Below are positions 9,740-19,900 of a stretch of 64,000 bases of DNA, in pieces. The DNA comes from Zoroaster sp. YZ-2022 (lineage: Eukaryota; Echinodermata; Asteroidea; Forcipulatida; Zoroasteridae): the NCBI GenBank assembly GCA_029582265.1, contig CM055816.1:96436809-96500808 (forward strand), given 5' to 3'. Numbering within the stretch: position 1 is the stretch's first letter; every line of letters starts with the position of its first letter. Position numbers and translations under genes: made by a program. Below the pieces are notes generated by a model. The model made no database searches. It saw only the letters and a list, made by a program, of their open reading frames with translations, and was not told the DNA's origin.

Positions 9740-12716
9740 CAGGGACGAGCCCAGGGTATCGGAAAGGGGACGCACGGCAAAAGGGTTGGAGAAGTACACT
9801 GACAAGGGGGGAACGCGGCAAAAGGGGTGGAGAGATACACTGACAAGGGGAACACGGCAAAAGGGGTGGGGAGGTTCACTGACAAGGGAGGAACAAAGCA
9901 AAAGGGGTGGAGAGGTACACTGACAAGGGGAACACGGCAAAAGGGGTGGGGAGGTACACTGACAAGGGGAACATGGCAAAAGGGGTGGAGAGGTACACTG
10001 ACAAGGAGAACACGGCAAAAGGGTTGGGGAGATACATTGACAAGGGGAACACGGCAAAAGGGGTGGGGAGGTTCACTGACAAGGGAGGAACAAGGCAAAA
10101 GGGGTGGAGAGGTACACTGACAAGGGGAACACGGCAAAAGGGTTGGGGAGATACATTGACAAGGGGAACACGGCAAAAGGGGTGGGGAGGTTCACTGACA
10201 AGGGAGGAACAAGGCAAAAGGGGTGGAGAGGTACACTGACAAGGGAGGAACAATGCAAAAGGGGTGGAGAGGTACACTGACAAGGGGAACACGGCAAAAG
10301 GGGTGGGAAGGTACACTGACAAGGGGAACACGGCAAAAGGGGTGGGGAGGTACACTGACAAGGGGAACACGGCAAAAGAGGTGGAGAGATACACTGACAA
10401 GGTGAACACGGCAAAAGGGGTGGGGAGGATCACTGACAAGGGAGGAACAAGGCAAAAGGGGTGGAGAGGTACACTGACAAGGGGAACACGGCAAAAGGGG
10501 TGGGGAGGTACACTGACAAGGGGAACACGGCAAAAGGGGTGGGGAGGTACACTGACAAGGGGAACACGGCAAAAGGGGTGGGGAGGTACACTGACAAAGG
10601 GGAACATGGCAACAGGGGTGGGAAGGTACACTGACAAGGGGAACACGGCAAAAGGGGTGGGGAGGTACACTGACAAGGGGAACACGGCAAAAGGGGTGGG
10701 GAGGTACACTGACAAGGGGAACACGGCAAAAGGGGTGGGGAGGTTCACTGACAAGGGAGGAACAAGGCAAAAGGGGTGGAGAGGTACACTGACAAGGGAG
10801 GAACAATGCAAAAGGGGTGGAGAGGTACACTGACAAGGGAGGAACAATGCAAAAGGGGTGGAGAGGTACACTGACAAGGGGAACACGGCAAAAGGGGTGG
10901 GGAGGTACACTGACAAGGGGAACACGGCAAAAGGGCTGGGAGGTACACTGACAAGGGGAACACGGCAAAAGGGGTAGGGAGGTTCACTGACAAGGGGAAC
11001 ACGACAAAAGGGGGTGGAGAGGTACACTGACAAGGGAGGAACAATGCAAAAGGGGTGGAGAGGTACACTGACATGGGAGGAACAATGCAAAAGGGGTGGA
11101 GAGGTACACTGACAAGGGGAACACGGCAAAAGGGGTGGGGAGGTACACTGACAAGGGGAACACGGCAAAAGGGGTGGGGAGGTACACTGACAAGGGGATC
11201 ACGGCAAAAGGGGTGGAGAGGTACACTGACAAGGGGAACATGGCAAAAGGGGTGGAGAGGTACACTGACAAGGGGAACACGGCAAAAGGGTTGGGGAGAT
11301 ACATTGACAAGGGGAACACGGCAAAAGGGGTGGGGAGGTTCACTGACAAGGGAGGAACAAGGCAAAAGGGGTGGAGAGGTACACTGACAAGGGAGGAACA
11401 ATGCAAAAGGGGTGGAGAGGTACACTGACAAGGGGAACACGGCAAAAGGGGTGGGAAGGTACACTGACAAGGGGAACACGGCAAAAGGGGTGGGGAGGTA
11501 CACTGACAAGGGGAACACGGCAAAAGAGAGATACACTGACAAGGTGAACACGGCAAAAGGGGTGGGGAGGTTCACTGACAAGGGAGGAACAAGGCAAAAG
11601 GGGTGGAGAGGTACACTGACAAGGGAGGAACAAGGCAAAAGGGGTGGAGAGGTACACTGACAAGGGGAACACGGCAAAAGGGGTGGGGAGGTACACTGAC
11701 AAAGGGGAACACGGCAAAAGGGGTGGGAAGGTACACTGACAAGGGGAACACGGCAAAAGGGGTGGAGAGATACACTGACAAGGGGAACACGGCAAAAGGG
11801 TTGGGGAGGTACACTGACAAGGGGAACACGGCAAAAGGGGTGGGGAGGTACACTGACAAGGGGAACACGGCAAAAGGGGTGGGGAGGTTCACTGACAAGG
11901 GAGGAACAAGGCAAAAGGGGTGGAGAGGTACACTGACAAGGGAGGAACAAGGCAAAAGGGGTGGAGAGGTACACTGACAAGGGGAACACGGCAAAAGGGG
12001 TGGGGAGGTACACTGACAAGGGGAACACGGCAAAAGGGGTGGGGAGGTACACTGACAAGGGGAACACGGCAAAAGGGGTGGAGAGGTACACTGACAAGGG
12101 GAACACGGCAAAAGGGGTGGGGAGGTACACTGAGAAGTGGAACACGGCAAAAGGGGTGGAGAGGTACACTGACAAGGGGAACACGGCAAAAGGGTTGGGG
12201 AGGTACACTGACAAGGGGAACACGGCAAAAGGGGTGGGGAGGTACACTGACAAGGGGAACACGGCAAAAGGGGTGGGGAGGTACACGGCAAAAGGGGTGG
12301 GGAGGTTCACTGACAAGGGAGGAACAAGGCAAAAGGGGTGGAGAGGTACACTGACAAGGGAGGAACAATGCAAAAGGGGTGGAGAGGTACACTGACAAGG
12401 GGAACACGGCAAAAGGGGTGGGGAGGTACACTGACAAGGGGAACACGACAAAAGGGGTGGGGAGGTACACTGACAAGGGGAACACGGCAAAAGGGTTGGG
12501 GAGGTACACTGACAAGGGGAACACGGCAAAAGGGGTGGGGAGGTACACTGACGAAGAGGTACACGGCAAAAGGGGTGGGGAGGTACACTGACAAGGGGAA
12601 CACGGCAAAAGGGGTTGGGAGGTACACTGACAAGGGGGACACGAAAAAGCGTATGGTAAATGTACATGCACATGCACGGACACGCCCCTCTTTGACACTC
12701 CTGGATTTGTCAATGG
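9740..12716. mobile_element. hAT-like non-autonomous element with expanded minisatellite
   Basis: The left end begins CAGGGACGAGCCCAGGG at 9740. The right end, read in reverse complement from 12716, gives CCATTGACAAATCCAGGAG. The two are imperfect inverted repeats of the CAGnGnCGnAnCCAGG kind often seen in hAT-type MITEs, and CACGCCCCTC just inside the right end fits too. The interior is almost entirely the 39/41-bp tandem repeat. Flanks TGTCTGTG and TTTGTGCA are only vaguely alike, so the target duplication is unproven. No transposase. Confidence 0.45.
9765..12650. repeat. 39/41-bp minisatellite, about 73 copies
   Basis: The main unit is 39 bp (GGGGAACACGGCAAAAGGGG plus TGGGGAGGTACACTGACAA). 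A 41-bp variant starts GGGAGGAACAAGGC or GGGAGGAACAATGC. The 41-bp copies come in singles or pairs, often about 310 bp apart (near 10430, 10743, 11571, 11887), suggesting a higher-order period of about eight units. Because 39 is a multiple of three and the unit has no stop in several frames, it creates open frames up to 642 codons on the minus strand and shorter ones on plus. Frames switch at each 41-mer. These are not genes. The plus strand is strongly G-rich. Confidence 0.95.
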
Positions 12717-13020
12717 TTTGTGCAATAATACACCCATGTCCTATTTGTTTTATCTGACAATATAAAGTTACACCAGTAAATTTAAGAATTATTGAACATA
12801 ATTCTGAGTTATAATCATAGCATATAATCGTAGTTGATATGGCAAGTTATTTTAAATTGATAAAAACGTATTTATTTATCTACACGAAGCACACCATTTG
12901 CAATCCCTCTTTGCTCAGGAAGCACAAATACAATCTGAATAATTTTATAAGAACATGTAACTGTTAATTAATGAACACATTAAATAAATACATATAGATA
13001 CTGCTAATGTCACTTATTTT
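12717..13020. other. AT-rich stretch, no gene seen
   Basis: Nothing recognised between the minisatellite element and the hairpin cluster. Confidence 0.45.
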
Positions 13021-13027
13021 TGATTTG

Positions 13028-13059
13028 GGGTGCCAGTCAAGACAACTTGGCTGGCACCC
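13028..13059. other. 14-bp hairpin, first of the cluster
   Basis: GGGTGCCAGTCAAG pairs with CTTGGCTGGCACCC across an ACAA loop, with one position as a G-U wobble. It stands two bases before the nested palindrome at 13062. Confidence 0.8.
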
Positions 13060-13061
13060 AA

Positions 13062-13113
13062 GGCAGGGCGATCACATCGCACCTAGGTTAGTAGGGTTAC
13101 GAACCCTCCTGCC
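13062..13113. other. Nested palindrome S2 (cloverleaf-like)
   Basis: Outer stem GGCAGG/CCTGCC (13062-13067 with 13108-13113) encloses two perfect hairpins. GCGAT-CAC-ATCGC lies at 13068-13080 and AGGGTT-ACG-AACCCT at 13093-13107. A 12-nt middle segment can form a small CTA-GGT-TAG stem. It shares architecture and loop sequences with 13242-13306 although the stems differ. Confidence 0.75.
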
Positions 13114-13140
13114 ACACGCAACAGGACAAACGAACAAACA

Positions 13141-13169
13141 CACACAAGTATACAAAACTCAGTTGTGTG
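13141..13169. other. 7-bp hairpin CACACAA/TTGTGTG
   Basis: Simple stem of seven pairs with a 15-nt loop inside a CA-rich linker between the two nested palindromes. It could be chance in CA-rich DNA. Confidence 0.4.
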
Positions 13170-13241
13170 AAAAGAACAGGTACTCGTCACAAAAAACAAT
13201 TATACACAAACACACACGAAACACACAAAGAAAGAAATCAG

Positions 13242-13306
13242 GACAGACAGAGTAGCCACGCTACACATGCCGCAACATGCAAGGGTACGACCCTTTCTGT
13301 CTGTTC
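13242..13306. other. Nested palindrome S4 (same architecture as S2)
   Basis: Outer stem GACAGACAGA pairs with TCTGTCTGTT, extended by one more G-C pair. Inside are GTAGC-CAC-GCTAC (13252-13264) and AAGGGT-ACG-ACCCTT (13281-13295). A 16-nt middle segment can fold as CATG-CCGCAA-CATG. The loops CAC and ACG are the same as in S2. Four of five pairs of arm 1 and two of six pairs of arm 2 have changed on both sides relative to S2. Confidence 0.75.
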
Positions 13307-13363
13307 AACAACAAAAAATAGACTAGTGAAAGTGTATAAAAAACTTTAAAATTTATGTACAAA

Positions 13364-13520
13364 GTGACCCGAGGGTCACATATAAAAAGGATTATTAAAA
13401 GTCGTGAATTACCAAATGGTCATTCACGACAGTGCAAAAAAAGTTCTGCACGCACCAAGTGGTGCAAAATTCCCAGGAGAAAATTCCCATTGGGTCCCAT
13501 TGAATGGGACCCAATGGGAA
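13364..13520. other. Run of five further hairpins
   Basis: GTGACC-CGAG-GGTCAC at 13364-13379. GTCGTGAATTACC-AAAT-GGTCATTCACGAC at 13401-13430 pairs 12 of 13. GTGCA/TGCAC spans 13432-13451, and GCACC-AAGT-GGTGC lies at 13452-13465. Finally TTCCCATTGGGTCCCAT-TGA and its exact complement at 13484-13520 form a 17-bp stem. The last merges into the palindromic repeat that follows. Confidence 0.75.
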
Positions 13521-13945
13521 TCCAATGGGACCCAATATGGAATTTGGGGACATCTGTAATGGGATCCCATTGGGACTTTAATGGGATCCCATACAATGGG
13601 ATCCCATTGAAAATGTCTCAAATTCCATATTGGGTCCCATTGAATGGGGATCCATTGTCCCCGATTGAATGAAATCCCATTGGGTCCCATACAATGGGAC
13701 TCAATGGGATTTCATTCAATGGGGGACCCCTTCAATGGGATCACATACAATGGGATCCCATACAATGGGATCCCATTGAAAATGTCTCAAATTGCATATT
13801 GAGTCCCATTGAATGGGATCCCATTGGGTCCCAAATGATTAGGATCCTGTTCGGTCCAACTGAACGGGATCCCGTTGTATGGGATCCAGTAACGCTGACA
13901 TTATATCTAGTTGAATTGGATCCCATTGAGTCCTTCTGAATGGAA
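13484..13945. repeat. Palindromic tandem repeat rich in ATGGGATCCCAT
   Basis: Imperfect repeats of CCCATTGAATGGGATCCCATTG and ACAATGGGATCCCATT with many GGATCC palindromes. A segment of about 175 bp, GAAAATGTCTCAAATT(C/G)CATATTG with surrounding palindromes, recurs at 13608 and 13777. The short open frames are by-products of the repeat. Confidence 0.85.
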
Positions 13946-14355
13946 GCCTATGGGTCATACATGTACGAATATAATTATACAGAATGCAATCCACTTTGGT
14001 TTGTTTTGGTTTGTATTTTGGACAACATACAGGCGGCATACAATATTACTTAATAGCTCTTTACAATTATTAAATCTGGTAGGAATTCCATATAGATAAT
14101 ACAACACATGTAATAAATGTAAGAAAAAATATATATTAACAAAATATCCTGTGAAGATACCGTCTGAAGTAGTCTTTTTTTAAAGAAAATAGCCAAAGAA
14201 CTGTGATTTCAAAAATTATCACGCGTGATAATTTTTTAACCATTACAATGTGTACACAAAAAGGCTGAATGCATTTACACTATTTTTTTCTCGTAAACGG
14301 CCCAACAAAACTAGCTGAAATTCTCACAAGTTAATGGTTATTTATACCTCCCAAA
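13946..14355. other. AT-rich stretch to the gap
   Basis: No gene seen. AATTATCACGCGTGATAATT at 14213-14233 is a perfect short palindrome. Confidence 0.5.
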
Positions 14356-14855
14356 NNNNNNNNNNNNNNNNNNNNNNNNNNNNNNNNNNNNNNNNNNNNN
14401 NNNNNNNNNNNNNNNNNNNNNNNNNNNNNNNNNNNNNNNNNNNNNNNNNNNNNNNNNNNNNNNNNNNNNNNNNNNNNNNNNNNNNNNNNNNNNNNNNNNN
14501 NNNNNNNNNNNNNNNNNNNNNNNNNNNNNNNNNNNNNNNNNNNNNNNNNNNNNNNNNNNNNNNNNNNNNNNNNNNNNNNNNNNNNNNNNNNNNNNNNNNN
14601 NNNNNNNNNNNNNNNNNNNNNNNNNNNNNNNNNNNNNNNNNNNNNNNNNNNNNNNNNNNNNNNNNNNNNNNNNNNNNNNNNNNNNNNNNNNNNNNNNNNN
14701 NNNNNNNNNNNNNNNNNNNNNNNNNNNNNNNNNNNNNNNNNNNNNNNNNNNNNNNNNNNNNNNNNNNNNNNNNNNNNNNNNNNNNNNNNNNNNNNNNNNN
14801 NNNNNNNNNNNNNNNNNNNNNNNNNNNNNNNNNNNNNNNNNNNNNNNNNNNNNNN
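14356..14855. other. Assembly gap, 500 N
   Basis: Exactly 500 N, a conventional placeholder for a gap of unknown size. Confidence 0.99.
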
Positions 14856-14890
14856 CTTTAAATTTGTTTTACAAACCATTTATAAAATAA

Positions 14891-14907
14891 GCGGCGTGGC
14901 ACGCCGC
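14891..14907. other. GC-rich palindrome GCGGCGT-GGC-ACGCCGC
   Basis: Seven-bp perfect hairpin with a GGC loop in AT-rich surroundings. It is kept unchanged at 20726-20742 and 25061-25077, each close to the junction between 4.3-kb blocks. The function is unknown. Confidence 0.8.
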
Positions 14908-15245
14908 TGACTCGATCGGACAAACTATTTTTCTATTATCTTCTACAACGCAGCCATAAAACACTTTAATGGTAACAATACTCTAACTAATTGGTAGGCA
15001 AAAGTTCTGGAATGATATCATGTCCCTAGATCAACATTACACTAACACAAAGTTAACACAAAACAAATGGAAATTTCTGTGGGGGAGCATGTACTTTTGA
15101 ACGTTTTTATAAGTTAGAGTCATCAAAATTTCCTGTAGGCCTACATTTCTACAGACAATTAAGATTATAAAATAATGCTTTTATTAGTGCAGCATTATAT
15201 TATGTTAGATTCAATTGAATAAAGTCACTCCAGCCTTTTTGCACA

Positions 15246-15832
15246 TGACCTCTCAAATATGGCCTCTCAAATCGGCCTCTCAAATATGGCCTCTCAAATA
15301 TGACCTCTCAAATCCGTGTGGCCTCTCAAATGTGGTCTCTCAAATATATGGCCTCTCAAATCCCGGCCCTTCAAATATGGCCTCTCAAATGGTCTCTCAA
15401 ACATGGCCTCTCAAATATGACCTCTCAAATCGGACTCTCAATATGGCCTCTCAAATATGGCTTCTCAAATATGGACTCTCTAATCGGCGTCTCAAATATG
15501 GCCTCTCTAATATGGCCTCTCAAATATGGCCTCTCAAATCGGCCTGTCAAATGTGGCCTCTCAAATATGGCCTCTCAAATATGGCCTCTCAAATATGGCC
15601 TCTCAAATATGACCTCTCAAATCGCCCTCTCAAATATGGCCTCTCAAATATGGCCTCTCAAATCGGCCCCTCAAATATGGCCTCTCAAATATGGCCTCTC
15701 AAATATGGCCTCTCAAATCGGCCTTTCAAATGTGGCTTCTCAAATATGGCATCTCAAATAAGACCTCTCAAATCGACCTCTCAAATCGACCTCTCAAATA
15801 ATTATGGCCTCTCAAATCAGCCTCTCAAATTT
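15246..15832. repeat. 14-bp minisatellite GGCCTCTCAAATAT, copy-1 block
   Basis: About 42 units of GGCCTCTCAAATAT with variants ATCGGCCTCTCAA and ATGACCTCTCAA. Fourteen is not a multiple of three, so three units make a 14-codon period (WPLKYGLSNMASQI). The plus strand is open in more than one frame, giving an apparent 208-codon protein. This is a repeat artefact. Confidence 0.95.
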
Positions 15833-15839
15833 CACTTCT

Positions 15840-16935
15840 GACCCTGTATATCAATACGGCACGCTGGTCAGTCATTAAAAAAACGCGATGGGCCCACAAG
15901 AATTTTATCTTGTGTAGTATCCGGTGTTGTATCCCGTGTGCAAGATCTGAATGCACCGTGTGCATTTACAGACATTTTATCACAAATGTATATTGTCTTT
16001 ACATTTATAACAAAACAACGTATACAATTACCTAAATTACCTCCGAAAAAAGTAATAATTTCTGGTTAGTGCTGTAGACATGCACACATGCAGCGACATA
16101 ATGCCTGGTAGCAAATGTAGGCATAATACGAAGATATCATTGACAAACAAGTGGCTCAAAACACAAATTGCAAAAATAAATACTGGTAGCTAAAACGTGC
16201 TTTTGATAATCTTACACACAAAAGCGCCATGAAGCAACGAGCTAAATCGCACAAATGTTCATTGTGTTATGGTCACAGTTCTTTAAATTCCATTTTCAGC
16301 TCATAGTATGGTAGTAGAAGATGAAATATAGGTGCTACCAGGAAAAAAATGGTATAAAAAGCTGGTTTTGGTGTCAAACAGAAGCAGAATTCTTAGTAGA
16401 ACAACATATCCAAAATCCGCAAAAATCCTCTTTAGGGAATTTTTATAGGTATTTGATTTTTATTATTATTTTTTTTCGCATTCATATTGTGATAAAGAAT
16501 GATGGTGCAATCCCATTCAGTGACACCCATCTTTGTTGACTTTTTGTTTTGTTTTCAAGATGCATTTGTTATACAAAATGAAATACAGTGAATCCGTATC
16601 TGACTATTTCAATGTTTGTCCATTTGACAATAAAATTTGTGGGAATAGTAGACCTTATGTTGAAGGTACCAATAATGACCGATCGGTCAAAAATAGGAAA
16701 CGATATGAAGAGACAGGATATTTTTCAGATCCTTTAGTAGCAATAGCTAAGCTTTCATGCCTCACTTGGCAATCATCAGTTGCATGTAATGGTTCAGAAT
16801 TAAGCAACCGGGTGGTCTCCTGTCTTATTTTTAAGATAAGACATTGAATTTATAATGTTATAATGTGTCCGTTTTGTTTGAGTGAGAGGTTCGTTGATTT
16901 TATGTGATTTGTTCCTGTAATAGGGAAAGCAGAAC
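15840..16935. other. Block interior without recognised gene
   Basis: About 1.1 kb shared by all three blocks (also 21660-22745 and 26000-27085). Short open frames on both strands are broken by indels between copies. I recognise no domain, RNA gene or splice-bounded exon. Confidence 0.5.
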
Positions 16936-17314
16936 ATTAAGGATTTCATCTGGTTCTTCGAAAAAACAGAGTCGTATGGGGTGGAGCAGGTTTCTCAGTT
17001 GATCCTTTTGGATCTGTGTTTGTGAATTTACTCAGGATTAGTTTCTCCAGAATGTTTTGGGCCTTTCTGAATGCAACAAAGGGTTGTTTCGGAAATACTT
17101 CTGAGAGGTGTGGGTTTTGTTGTATCAGCGGCCGGTGTTTGTTTACTGCTTGTTTCCACATCTTTGTGGTTAACGAACGCATTATAGGGTTGTTGAGAAA
17201 ACCAGTGGTACTTCCTTGTTTTGTTTACCTTTTTAGCTTGTGAATCAGTTTGGCTCGGTTTGTAATGACACTTTGTGCGGTGCGTTGTTTATCTCAGTTT
17301 GAGTATAGCCTCTA
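16936..17314 (-). pseudogene. Penelope-like RT remnant, C-terminal part, copy 1
   Basis: Minus-strand fragment containing NKHRPLIQQNPHLSEVFPKQ and PFVAFRKAQNI. This corresponds to the region after the RT core in Penelope-like retroelements, where the family reads approximately LRKHWPIL..SP.L...FP.PP.VAFRR..NLRD.L. It is interrupted upstream (higher coordinates) by the array-type insertion starting at 17315; the TA at 17313-17314 is the target. Frame breaks show it is dead. No GIY-YIG endonuclease domain follows. Confidence 0.7.
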
Positions 17315-18814
17315 CAATCACCAAATCTCGCTGGGCCCCCAGCCCCTGACAATGTTAGCTCTTATTGGGCGGTCTGTGCTCGGCTGGAGATAACAACATT
17401 GGTGGGGGATCGGGGAACGAAACGGAGCGGAGCAGGCAGGGGACAGCGTAGGGTATGTTTATTGTCACGTGTCCCAACTATTTTGGCCGGGATTGTCTGA
17501 ATTTTCTCTTAGTTTATCTACGGAGCCGTGACCAGACGCGGGCAAACCGCAGTCTTTGTCTTTGTCTCAGGACAATACATTAAGGGACAAGGCAAGTGAT
17601 GGTGTTGGTGATCATCTCGTGATGATGATGATGCCAATGATGTAGGTGACGCTGGACGTCATCCTCATCCTCATTATCCTCATCATATTCGTCACTCTCC
17701 TCCTCAAAATCATCATCCAATAATCAAAAAATAATAATCAAAAATAAATAAACAATAAATAAATAAAGTAATATTATTGTCGGTGTTGCGGACAAAAAAT
17801 ACATAAACATTCTACTTGGTTGGGATTCTGAACATACGATCTCTGCATTTCAGATCAGATGTCTTAACCACTAGACCACCGTGGCAACCTGCAAGCGTTC
17901 CCAGTTCGATACCCTTGGACGATGCATGGCTGCAATGCGCTTGCGCGCAAAAAACACAGATGATCAGAACTTTATTGTAGGGTGCACCGTGCACGGTTCA
18001 CCATGCCATTTTGGTCCATAAGTTCCCCAAAAGAGGTTTGTGTTCAACGCGAAAAGCACATTAAGATACACAAACAACATACAAGCCTCTTCAATTTGGT
18101 TTCATCCCTCATTCCGTTATTTTGACGAAAAAATCCAACGGTGATCCATCGAAACCAAAAAAGAAAGGAAGGAGTGACTCTCCTTCTTTATTGTTCAGTG
18201 GTGAACCGTGGTTACATTATCCATCGACATATGAATGGGACCGAACTGGTGTATACCACGGTGGTATAGATGGATAAGACACCTGTTGTAAAACGCGGGG
18301 ATCGTGGGTTCGAATCACCCGATTACAACGTTTGTATTTTTTGTATAAAGAGTATAATTTATCACACATTAAGGTAAAATCTACAATAATATTTTATCAT
18401 TATTATAATTTTTTCCCCAAATAATTTTCTTTAATTCAACCTTTGGACGCTATTTCATGTTTGGGAAACAAAACCAAACACCCCTCCAGAGAAAACTTAA
18501 TAATACTACTGTAGTAATAAAATAAAATAAACTGAACAAAAAAATAAAATCACAAAGACAGACAATATGCGCATGGATAAAATGGGCATGTCGCTCACAT
18601 ATTATACTACAAGGGAATTCAGACAATCCCGGCCAAATCTCGCTGGGCCCCCCGGCCCCCTGACAATGTTGGCTCTTATTGGGCGGTCTGTGCTCCGGCT
18701 GGAGATAACAACATTGGTGGGGGGATCGGGGGAGCAGGGGAGCGGAGAGCGGAGAGCGGGGACAGCGTAGGGTATGTTTATTGTCACGTGTCCCAACTAT
18801 TTTGGCCGGGATTG
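17315..18814 (+). mobile_element. 1500-bp TA-flanked composite element (spacer-unit-spacer)
   Basis: Begins CAATC and the degenerate CCAAATCTCGCTGGG, ends TTTTGGCCGGGATTG, and has TA on both sides (17313-17314 and 18815-18816). The empty site in block 2 (23141-23150) reads GCCTCTAGCTGATAG with a single TA. Inside: spacer 17315-17493, one unit 17494-18625, spacer 18626-18814. There is no transposase. The TA target and CAATCCCGG ends are compatible with Tc1/mariner-type mobilisation in trans; that part is inference. Confidence 0.8.
17494..18625 (+). repeat. Foldback unit S (single copy in block 1)
   Basis: 1132 bp. Type-2 arm 17815-17889 (minus), with an extra base in the T-loop region. Type-1 arm 18255-18325 (plus), with an extra A in the A box and a 2-base loss in the T-stem. 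Confidence 0.9.
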
Positions 18815-19200
18815 TAGCTGATAGTTTTTGTGAGAGAATCTTGACTTTTTCTACGAAATCTTCCTCATTGTTGGTATTTCTCGCATATCGGAGTTTCTCC
18901 GTAGATAAATGCTTTGAATACATGGGGTGGGTGTGATGAGGTTATGTGTAGAAACTGATATATTTCTGTTGGTTTGGTGTACACTTTTGTGTCAATTATG
19001 CCAGTTTCACGGAAGAGTTTTCCTTTGAAAATGGTTAAGTCAAGATAATCGATTGAGGTTTTTCAGGCCTCGTATGTGAATTTGAGATTTGCTTGTAACT
19101 GATTCATAGTGTTTATGAGATTCTTGTCATGTTCTTTTTATGAGTTCTCAGACGAATATGAGCAAGTTGAAATGTTGTGGCTTCAATTTGTTTTCGAGCG
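18815..19200 (-). pseudogene. Penelope-like RT remnant, upstream part, copy 1
   Basis: Continues the RT of 16936-17314 on the other side of the insertion. The translated minus strand gives LRYARNTNNEEDFVEKVKIL, which matches the region just before the C-terminal part. A frame running from the RT straight into insertion sequence (about 18450-18923) shows directly that the insertion disrupted this coding region. Confidence 0.7.
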
Positions 19201-19681
19201 TTGCACTGTGTGGTTTTGGATGCCAAGTGGATGGTGGTTTGAAAGGGTGGGTTTTGGAAGTTTTGTTACGCATTTATAGGTATGCAATTCTCAATTTCCT
19301 ATGAAAGTGTTTAAAATCACTCAAAAGATAAAAACAGGTTGGTCTAGCAGGGGTTGGAACGAGGTTTAAACCTTTATCCAGAGCACGTTTTCCTTTGAAA
19401 TAGTTTTGATTTGAATAGGTTTGTGATGAATTGTTCACTTTGTTCTGCTAGTGTAGTTAGTAGACTAATTGGGTAATGTTTGGTTTTATGAGTGTTCAAG
19501 TGAAAATTATTTCAATTTTCGTTTTGACTCTGAACGTTTCGCTACTTTCGTGAATTTCCCGTTTGCCATAGTCGGGGAGATAGTTATGTGCTAAATAATA
19601 TATACTTTTATATTTGTAATATATTAATTAGATAATAGGGTAGACAGATGGCATGAAATATCTCTTTTGAGAAGTTGTGGT

Positions 19682-19696
19682 GGTCCTGAAAGGACC
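19682..19696 (-). promoter_or_regulatory. Histone-type mRNA 3' stem-loop, copy 1 (loop one base short)
   Basis: Minus strand GGTCCTTTCAGGACC followed by ACCA. It matches the replication-dependent histone processing hairpin except for one T missing in the loop. The purine-rich CTCAAAAGAGA lies about 10 bases downstream, where the U7-binding element sits in histone genes. Confidence 0.5.
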
Positions 19697-19813
19697 GGTG
19701 GAAATTGAAATATTTTGAAAGTGCTGACTTACTCTTGGCCGCTTCTTTTCCCGTGTTGGCAGAGGCTGAGGATGGTGCCATGCCCACGGGCCAGCGTCCT
19801 CAGCAGCGTTGCT

Positions 19814-19900
19814 TGATTTAAATCACGTTGATTTAAATTGCGATTTAAATCACATGATTTTTCAAAAAAATCACTGATTTAAATCAATTTTGAAAAATTT
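19814..19900. repeat. TTTAAATCA palindromic tract
   Basis: Repeated GATTTAAATCA motifs (each near-palindromic) with variable linkers; the same tract is at about 24141-24225 in block 2. Confidence 0.8.

Noticed and set aside
9876..12673. Long minus-strand frames suggesting a proline/cysteine-rich repeat protein
   Set aside because: Produced by the 39-bp tandem repeat and present in several frames on both strands.
13081..13113. tRNA T-arm or SINE B box on the minus strand (GGGTTCGTAACCC)
   Set aside because: No A box at the right distance, and the palindrome is better explained by the nested structure shared with 13242-13306.
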